Assembly: GCF_043641665.1 (NCBI RefSeq)
Contig: NC_092195.1
Span: forward strand, 19,998,774 to 20,062,773
Length of the DNA: 64,000 nt
Origin: Enoplosus armatus
Lineage: Eukaryota; Chordata; Actinopteri; Centrarchiformes; Enoplosidae
Direction: 5' to 3'
Part shown: in pieces, positions 48,344 to 57,041 of the stretch
Layout: every line of letters starts with the position of its first letter
Position numbering within the stretch: the stretch's first letter is position 1
Position numbers and translations under genes: made by a program
Notes under the pieces: generated by a model
Databases searched by the model: none
What the model was told of the DNA's origin: nothing
The model's input: only the letters and a program-made list of their open reading frames with translations

Positions 48344-50261
48344 GCGTCTTTAAGCTGCAGGGAGGATGCGGCCACATGGAGGGAGGTATACCCAGTGCAC
48401 CTGGATGACTGACCCCCACAAGGGCCTGGGATTGACTTGAGAAGCAGAACATGCACATGTACAGACGCTGTACATGCAGGTTAACATGAGCATACATGCA
48501 CAACAGCAAGCAGAGACATTTTTATCTAAACTTTACAAAGTGTTTTTGAGAACACATTAAAATCATCAAGTGTCAACTGGGATAAATTAGGAGTAAAAAT
48601 CATCATCATCATCAATGATTCTCACTGAAAAATCCAATCTTGAACACGGGGAAATGTTCGTCGCCCTAATAAATTTAAAAACAGGGTATTTAAACAGAAT
48701 ACAATCTTGAGGAAAACCTGCAGACTTCCTATAAAAATATGTGTCTTTTGTCGGTATCGGCTGTCGATTGCCTCATAATGATCACCGGCTGCATGTCACG
48801 CACACGTTCGTCTCCTGCAGTGACACGTGTGACAACAATGACTTGACTTTGTGTGTGTGGGGGTGGGGGTGGTGGCGGTGGGGGGGGCAAGTTCCTCTGG
48901 CGGAACAAGGACCCTGCAGCCAATCCCTCGTTAAATAGCATTAAATCCAACCAATCCTATTAGTCTGTCACCCTTGAGAGGAGGAGGAGGAGAGGAGGAG
49001 GAGATGTGTTCAGTCTGCCTCCGCTGACGGAGGCATGAGCAGATAAGATCGATGTGATGTACTGTTCCCTTCGAGGGCCGCTGCAAACCTCAGTCACTTT
49101 CTACTGTTTGGCCACTGAAAGACGGAAAATTAAAGAAAAAAAGAGTTTTTAAATTGTCATCTAAAAAGAAAATTGGAGATGAAAGATGAGCGGAAATGCT
49201 GTTTAGCAACTTTGCATATCAACATAGAATATATTTTGCCACGTAGACAGAAATTAGATAATATATGATACCGGAGTGCCGTATGTTATTAAAGGTATAG
49301 TACTACTTCAGGACAATATATTATTAAACAGCAGTGCGGATTGTTGTGTTTCCTATTCTAAGTTTGTATCTAAATAGGTCATCATTAATAACTTAATGAA
49401 CTAATGACCCATTGATCTTTTTTTTTTACGTCTCATGTAATTATATTTGACACCCTTTAAATGCATTACAGTCCTACAAATATCTGCGTACACCATTGAT
49501 ATTTCATCATCTCTAACTTATGAAGTTTCTGGTGGGGTCGAGAATTATATATAATATTTAGTGTGTAATTATTGTAGACCTACTTTTGCTAAATTACATC
49601 TCACTCCAGTAAAGTGCTATAGCAGCAAATAAAAAGATATGAAATGTGTTGAAATATAAACCAATGCATGCCAGACCTGCTTTTTGTATTACCTTAAATA
49701 TGTTGTATTTAAATGTAGCTCACAGAAGCCTGTAGAGTTCATTCAGGTGATATAATTCATGTTGAATAGAAACGCAGCGTAAAGGACACGATGTACAGCA
49801 GCTAAAGTCATTTATACAGATCTGCTGCCTTCCTTCCTTTTGTCTAAAAAAAAAAAAGAGGATATAGCAGCACTCAGGATCGTTGCCCTTGGTGATGCTG
49901 TACATGACGTGATGCTCTTTGGGCTCATGTTTGATGCCACATGCTTCAGTGAAGTATCATGTATCTTAAATCTACTCTAATGTTGTCTTTAAGTATCAGA
50001 CGGCAGGGCTCACTGTCCGATTAAGGCCGTCGTCTATCGGCTGCACGTACACCTCTAAACTCATTAAACTGCACATAGTGTAGTGACTTTGAAAACAAAA
50101 CATATGTTAGATGTTAGATAACAAATGGTTAAGACATCAGAACCGACACAGCTGGCAGCATTTGACTCCAGGCTGTTATTCTTTCAGTTTTAGCGTCTCA
50201 TGATGATCTGAATCTGAACAAGTTGTCATCTCTAAATGAGAAAATAGGTAACTTCCAGCAG

Positions 50262-50583
50262 AAACTCCAGGAAGTCACTGGTCCCACCCAAGAAATAGTC
50301 CGACACATAACCTTAAAATCACAACTTGATGTTTTTATTCTTCTCTTTTTGTGCAGATTAAACAAACAAGCTGTAACATTTTGATTCTAGAAATGTAGAG
50401 GAGCTTGTAGGTGGATTTTGTTACCTTTGCACAGAGCCAGGCCAGCTGTTTCCCCTTGTCTTTATGCTAAGCTAAGCTAAGCTAACTTGTTGCTTATTGA
50501 ACATACAGACGTGAGAGTGGTATCTCTTCTCATCTAACTCTCAAGAAACAAATGAGTGTATTTCTCAAGATTACAAACTATAG
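50262..50583 (+). repeat. Percomorph interspersed repeat (GCTAAGCTAAGC family)
   Basis: In order: CAAGAAATAGTCCGACACAT, GATTAAACAAACAAGCTGTA, GGATTTTGTTACCTTTGCAC, AGAGCCAGGCCAGCTGTTTC, TGCTAAGCTAAGCTAAGCTA, GAGAGTGGTATCTCTTCTCA. This is a high-copy repeat of percomorph fishes that I recognise across its length. It is non-coding. Confidence 0.85.
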
Positions 50584-52042
50584 CTTCAACACTGAACATG
50601 TCCTTTTTCCTGGGAGGACGGTGTCACAGAAAGTGCAGCTCCTGAGTCGCAGCGGTTTGTACTTAATGGGAGCTTTGGGTGTTTGAACTGGTGATAGGCT
50701 ATGCAGATAAGGAGCTTAGGGCGAACAGCATCCTGTGTGTTCAGAAACGTCTTCTTGGCTGAGCATCTGGCTCTCTGGCTGACCCAACGAGCATGAGGAC
50801 GACTCGCCTTATGCTGTGACACAGATGTAAAGGTTTTGGACTTTTAAGCTGTTTCAATGAAAATATGAAAATAGTTTTTCTCCAATATTTAAAATGGATC
50901 AACTCTGCTCACTTTAATTAGATAGAAATGTTGTCTACCATAGCGGCAGTGTTGCTCACCTTAAATATTGTAAAACTGATTTTGTGAATTGTATAAAATA
51001 CTGTATGTAGTCAGGAAACCTTCACAAATTAGGCAGCAGGATGTGATTATTTTGGTACATTTTGGGCATTTATGACTGTATACAGAGCTGGTGAGGATAC
51101 TAGCCTACTTTCCAGCAAAAACCTGACAGTTGTGGATGTGCAAGTGGGCAAAGTTAATCCCAAATGAGAACAACGTGTGCACAATATTCTATTATTGTAA
51201 GGTAAAATATATATTTCGGAGAAGGACAGTGCAGCTACGTACAACTAGTTTAGTTTTTTGCCTCTTCAACATTGCATCAAAATATTTGCTGGGATCCCCC
51301 CCTTCTTATACACTTATAACTAAGACTTTATCTCCCCTCACTGTGCTGTCTTTAATAAACATGCTGTCCGAGGGCGGACGAGCGCTGGCACTAAATCATG
51401 AGGCCCCGGTGTGAGTGACTGGGCTCCACAGGCCCGCCCATGTTTCAAATGAAAACCAGCTTTCATTATGTGAATTGCTGGGCTGTGGTTTTGGGGGCAG
51501 ATTAATTGGCTTATTACACTGTGGCCTGCTGCAGTCTTGACGACCCCCCACTGACCTCCGCCTTAGTGCTGTCTACCTGCCTGCTGCCGTCACTGAACTT
51601 ATACTGTAGTCTGCTGGTCGGCGCAGACAGGAAATGCTGACGGACTGAAGGAGCGATTTGATAATCGCAGATCACCTTTAACTTGTGCATTATCTTCATG
51701 TTCTCTATCTAAACTTCTTTGTATGTGTGTATGTTGTACATATCTATACAACTACGATTGGCTTCAGACAACTATTCATCCAAAACCCACATTCTTTTAC
51801 ATCCTGTACATCTCACTCTGTCCACTTCGAGCCACATCTCGACAATGATTTAACTCAGATGATTTCTAGTTTTGTTCTTCTGATTGGTTGCAATGTAAAT
51901 TATTCATGTTTCAAACTGGAAATCAATACAATCAATTTTACTCCATCATTTTGAAGCAGAGTAAATCAAAGTTCCAGTTAGACATTTATTTCCATTATAT
52001 CTCAGTTTTCCTTGACTTGTTTTCTTGTTTTTTTATCTTTTT

Positions 52043-52548
52043 CCTTTCTTTGTCCTACAGGCAAAAGCACTCTGGGATCTGATGGGTGGTTAGAAGCCAA
52101 AGTTAAAGGGATTACTCTTGGCTGTCGAACACAGGAGGTCCTTGGTGCCAATAGAGATCACCTGGCTGGCGTTAGCCCAACACTTCCTCCCCAAGACGGC
52201 AGCCTATCAGGATACATCAGCCCAGCTCTCATGGCTTGTTAACTTGCCATGAAGCCAAGACACCTTGCATGATACCACAAGGCTGTCTTGAGGGCAGACA
52301 GCTGAAGAGTTCGGCCGCACTATGTCTGTGCTTTTGGAATAACACCTTGGAGTTTGTGCTTTTTGTCCTCTAAAAGCGTTTTATGCTGTCTGGGAGGAGA
52401 TTTCATCTGCTATTTTACTGTTGACATGCTTTGCCCCAGCTCCTTTCCATCCAACACATATGAACTCCATTCATGGTGTTCATCACAACAAAGCTAAGGC
52501 CTGGGAGGACTGTCATTTGTCAAGGAATAACTTGGGCTCAGGCCAAAT
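52043..52548 (+). other. Probable 5' UTR of the neuronal pentraxin
   Basis: TTTCTTTGTCCTACAG (ending 52060) is a strong acceptor-like sequence, so a non-coding exon may run from 52061 into the coding start. The stretch contains stops in all frames and small upstream open frames. An upstream non-coding first exon is expected but not located. Confidence 0.45.
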
Positions 52549-53295
52549 ATGGCCAGAGACGTCAGTCCTGTGAGCCTCATGCTTATGTCTGCAAGGCACC
52601 AGCAATGGGTTGGAGCCTCTCTGGGGTCCATCCTCCCCTTCCTCCCCCTTCGTTCTCTAATTTTCTGCTACTTCCTGTCATGTGCAGCAGCAGCAGGCAG
52701 TGTGCCTGGCATAGAGCATGACTATGGCATTAGCCCCAAATTTGTTTGCACCCCAATTCCCCCAGAAGCAGACCCCAGTTGCTATTCCCCACCCAGTGTG
52801 CCCCATGGACCAAGCAGTAACGGCTACACTAATGGCCACAATGGCAGTAACCGGCGAGGCATTATGTCCGACGAGGCCAAAGCCACCATCTTGCACCTGC
52901 GCGAGAGCCTCGTGAGGCAAAAGGAGACCATCCTGGACCAGCGGGAGACCATCAGGGAGCTGACCGCCAAGCTCACCTTGTGCGAGGGCTTCGGTGGTCA
53001 CCATAGCACTGGTCACCATGACAACCACCACAACAACCATGATACCCATCATGACAATCACCATGACAACCACCACGATGACCACCACGGGCAGCACAGC
53101 AGCCACCATCCGTCATCATCGTCACACCACGGGCCTTCGGCGTATCACAGCAACGACCACCACTACTCCCACGGCAGTCACAGGTCGGACCCCCACCACA
53201 GGAAGGGTTCGTCATACGGAAAACACAGCTCTTTCTCCCCTGAACAGACGGGCAAAACACTGCAGACACTAAAGGAGCGGCTGGAGAACTTGCAG
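52549..53295 (+). CDS. nptx1-like: Neuronal pentraxin exon 1 (leader, coiled coil 1, His tract 1)
   Basis: 249 codons, phase 0 at its donor (CAG|GTGAGT), the same position (LENL) as in human NPTX1. The leader has a long n-region (about 23 residues) before the hydrophobic segment; Met 11 and Met 13 are alternative starts. NGYTNGHNGSN carries an N-glycosylation sequon (NGS at 98). From residue 151 about 28 His occur in 76 residues, in units such as HHDN and HHDD, then Ser/His-rich. Confidence 0.9.
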
Positions 53296-56200
53296 GTGAG
53301 TGCAGAAATCTGCAATGCACGCTCAAAGAAAAGGCATTTTTTGCATCACCAGTGTTTTAACCACCAAAACACTGTAGTTTTAAATACAGACAAACTGTAC
53401 ATGTGGATATAATAAAACGTGCAAAGTAAGTGGATCAAAACAGGACAACTTAAATAAGCCCTGGGGACAGTGATACGGGTATATACATATTTGATAGTGT
53501 CCTGTAAACTGGCACACATGATTGGGAAGAACAAAGTAAAATAATCTACTTTGTGTAGTTTGTACGACAATGGGGAAATAAAGTTGTGTTTCTTACAAAG
53601 GTCCTACAAAGTTAATTTCAGGAGGTCGGACAGGAGGGCCTGATTCATCCAATTTTTGTAACTTTCTGAAACGGACAAACTGAACGCCATGCCTGCTTTC
53701 TGAAGTGTTTAGTCAGGTGTGCCTAAGTGTGAAAATGGGCAGAGCTCTGCTTTTAGAAAAGAGGTTAGAGGAACACAACAGAAATTAGCTATTGAGCACT
53801 GCCAGGACAGATATGCACTAATCGGTGGACTCCCGACACCCACACTTCATATTTTTGAAGTTCAGTAGAAGGCATAGCTGGGACAAAATGCAGCTACAGG
53901 TGACAGTTTGTAGCCTGTTTCATATCTTGTAGCACAAGCCTTATTATTCTTACGATGACCAGCTTCCTGCCCCAAAATTGAGAGCTGGAGCTCCACCTTA
54001 ATGGAAGCTTGTACAAGTTGACCTGCAATATTGTACTTTCAGCTAAAAAAGGTGGAGGGTAAACGAAAACATTTGCATTTTGACTTCCAGCTCCGGGGAT
54101 GTAGAGGGACTTGTTTGACCAGTTAAGATATCAATTGTTGAAAATGTTAAATTATATCAAAAGCAGTAGGGTGTGTTATTATTATTATTATTATTATTAT
54201 TAATGGTTAAATGTAAGAGATTGATTGTGGCAGCCTCTTAAGCAAAAACAAAGGTCTTAAGCAAGGTAATGTTTATCGTTATCGTTAACTAACAAAGAAG
54301 GCAAATGTTAGTAACCTTATTTCTTCTCTTTGCTATACAAAACTGCTGCAGGGCTAGCAAGGCACAGCACTGTCTCCTATCTAAACATATTCATGTGGCT
54401 GTAATTAAAGCTCTTATGGTTCAGGTGAAACATCCTGAGCCTCTGAAGGAGGACCGACGCCTTCTGCACCACACAAACATTTTGAAATGCTCAGTAATGT
54501 GTCTGCAACGAAAGGCTGGACAGTCTGCAGGGAGGCGGAAGCCTATCAAAGGTTTGACTTATTTTGGGGTCACATCTTATGTCATTAAGCGTCACGAGCT
54601 CAGCCGGCCAATCAGCTGCCAGAGATGTCGGCTGCCAAAATATTCTAAGAAGGATGTGTTTCATGAAGACATGGTGGCCCGTAGGATGCTGTTTGTGTTC
54701 ACTGTATTTAAAGACCATTTTTCATTAAATATATATATTCCATTGCAAGTGATGTTACTTTTAGTGGCATATCTGTAATTTTGAAATAAACATTTTAAGA
54801 AAAATTCAAAAGAGATATTTCTCACACACCACCTGCACAGCTAATATCACAGCTGTTTGTCTGTTGTCTCTGAGCCACTGGGTGCTAATGTCCTCTCAGA
54901 GTTGTTACGGCTCTCGATCTATCTCCACAATATCAGTGGCCAAGCCTGAGCTCAAACAGGAAGCTGCTCTAAGTTGATTAGCCCTCATCACTGAATTTAG
55001 ACAACCCCTGTTTCCAACCATCGCATGATGGAGGGAGACGAGTGACGCTTAGAGGAGGACAGGGGTGTGAAGGAAGAAGGGGGAGGCTACCAGCCTCTCT
55101 GAGAAAGATCTCCAGATCATCAGAGAACGCAGAATTACGATTTGTGCATTCATTCATCCTGGTTAATCGCATTGAGATTAAGGATCTGTTTCTCCTGAGG
55201 AAACCAGGCCAAGTAAGTCAACTTTGTATCACAAGACAAAAAGGTTGGGAACCACTGATCAGACATCTAAGAAACATTCACTTTTTAACTTAAATTTATT
55301 GCAGTATGAACCCAATAAAGCACCAAATCAGTGCTCACTGGGAACTTTTGGTCTTTTGGTCTAATTTATGTGATAGTATGTGACACATTCTCTAAATTGT
55401 GTTCCAGCACCTCCAACAAGCCATACATGTGGTTCTGCTGTTTCATTTGTGTTATGCTGGTGTCACATTGCGAGACTAAAGCCCTGCTGCCCGCTGGCCT
55501 GTGAAAGCCTCATTATCAGTGCAGGTGGTCTCCAGCTACGCTCAGGGAAAGTGTTGCCAGAAATCCCCTTCAATCCCCCCCGAAGGTGTGAGACAAAACA
55601 GAGGCAGAGCCGGGATTTACCTTCCGTCACTCCCCCCTCTAACAGGATGTCTACGCCACCAGCCTCTGGCCACGCGCCGAAGGGCGCTAGCCAGCCTCAC
55701 CTTCAATTAGCTTCATCCTCCCTGACGAGGCTATTAATCGTGGCGTGCACTGGCAGGGAACAAAGCCGGATTTGCTGGAGGGGAAGGCGAGGATGAGCAA
55801 GGGAGAGGAGGACTTGTAGGGAGGGGCGGAAACTATTCCTCTGCAACTTTAAATGTCATACCATAATTCTTTATTCACTGCATATCACTGAATTCACTGC
55901 GAAAGACTCCTGACTCTTTAGTGATTTTTACATTTTCTTCAGGCTCAGAGCTTGTTAAATATGATTAAATATGATATGATGATACTGCCATTTGGCAGTG
56001 CCATAAAGACAAACGATGACCACAACTTGTTTGACCAGTGAAAATGTACACTTCTATAGTTTCCTATTATTGATTTATTTTCTAATATTCAAAAGTTAAC
56101 TGAATCCTACAGTGCAGAGTTGTGTGTTGTGTGTTCCACTGACTGATGTGTGTGTGTGTGTGTGTGTGTGTCTGCAGGCCAGGAACTCCTCCAGCTCCTA

Positions 56201-56997
56201 CTCCAGCTCCCTGAGAGAACTCCTCCAGCGGAAGATCACCGCTCTGGAGGAGCAGCTGCACAGCTACTACCGAGATCACCGTGACTACGGTCACCATAAC
56301 GACCACCACGATGATCACCATGACGACGACCATCACGACAACCACCACGATGACCACCATGGAAACGGCCACCGTGACGACCACCACGATGATGACCATC
56401 ATGGTACCGATCACCATGACGACCACCACGATGATCACCATGGTACCGGTCACCATGACGATCACCACGATGACCACCATGGTACCGGTCACCATGACGA
56501 CCACCACGACAGCCATCGCGACAGCCATCGCAACAACCATCGCGGTAGCTACAGGTACAACCATCGCGGCAGTCACCATACTCGCCATCACGACCACCAC
56601 TATGACTGGCACCACAGCCGGTATAACGGTCACCATGGCAACCATCACAGCAACCACCATGGTGACCACCACGATGACCACCACGATGACCATCATGATG
56701 ACCACCACGATGACCACCATGATGACCACCACAATGACCATCATGATGACCACCATGATGACCACCATGATGACCACCACGGCCACCACGATGATCACCA
56801 CGACTATCACCACGGACCTGGACACCACGACGACCACCACGATGATCACCATGATAATCACCACGGTAACAACCCCCATGACAACCACCATGGTAACGAT
56901 CATAACCCACGGCGGCTGCCTTTCGGCAGCAAAGAGACGAGTCTGCACGGCGCGGGGCACAGCAAGCTGGAAACAGTGCTCAGCCAACTGCACCACG

Positions 56998-57041
<44 letters not shown>

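Larger units (their letters stand above)
30223..52060. other. Gene-free interval between cacng6 and the neuronal pentraxin
   Basis: About 21.8 kb with no recognisable coding exon on either strand. It is the shared upstream region of two divergently transcribed genes. Listed separately are its microsatellites, repeats, a G-rich tract, a degenerate minisatellite and candidate conserved blocks. The remainder is AT-rich unique DNA in which I see nothing specific. Confidence 0.6.
53296..56177 (+). other. Neuronal pentraxin intron 1
   Basis: 2.9-kb intron. It has a (TTA) microsatellite at 54177-54202 and ends in a (TG) tract (56147-56172) lying directly against the acceptor TCTGCAG. A GC-richer unique stretch at 55,490-55,800 may be regulatory. 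An open frame at 54,305-54,778 shows no family resemblance. Confidence 0.85.

Noticed and set aside
54305..54778. A 157-codon frame in pentraxin intron 1
   Set aside because: No domain recognised, and inclusion would disrupt the conserved exon 1/exon 2 junction.
56236..56910. A second minus-strand frame rich in Gly, His, Arg and Asp
   Set aside because: This is another frame of the same low-complexity repeat; the plus-strand frame fits the pentraxin gene exactly.
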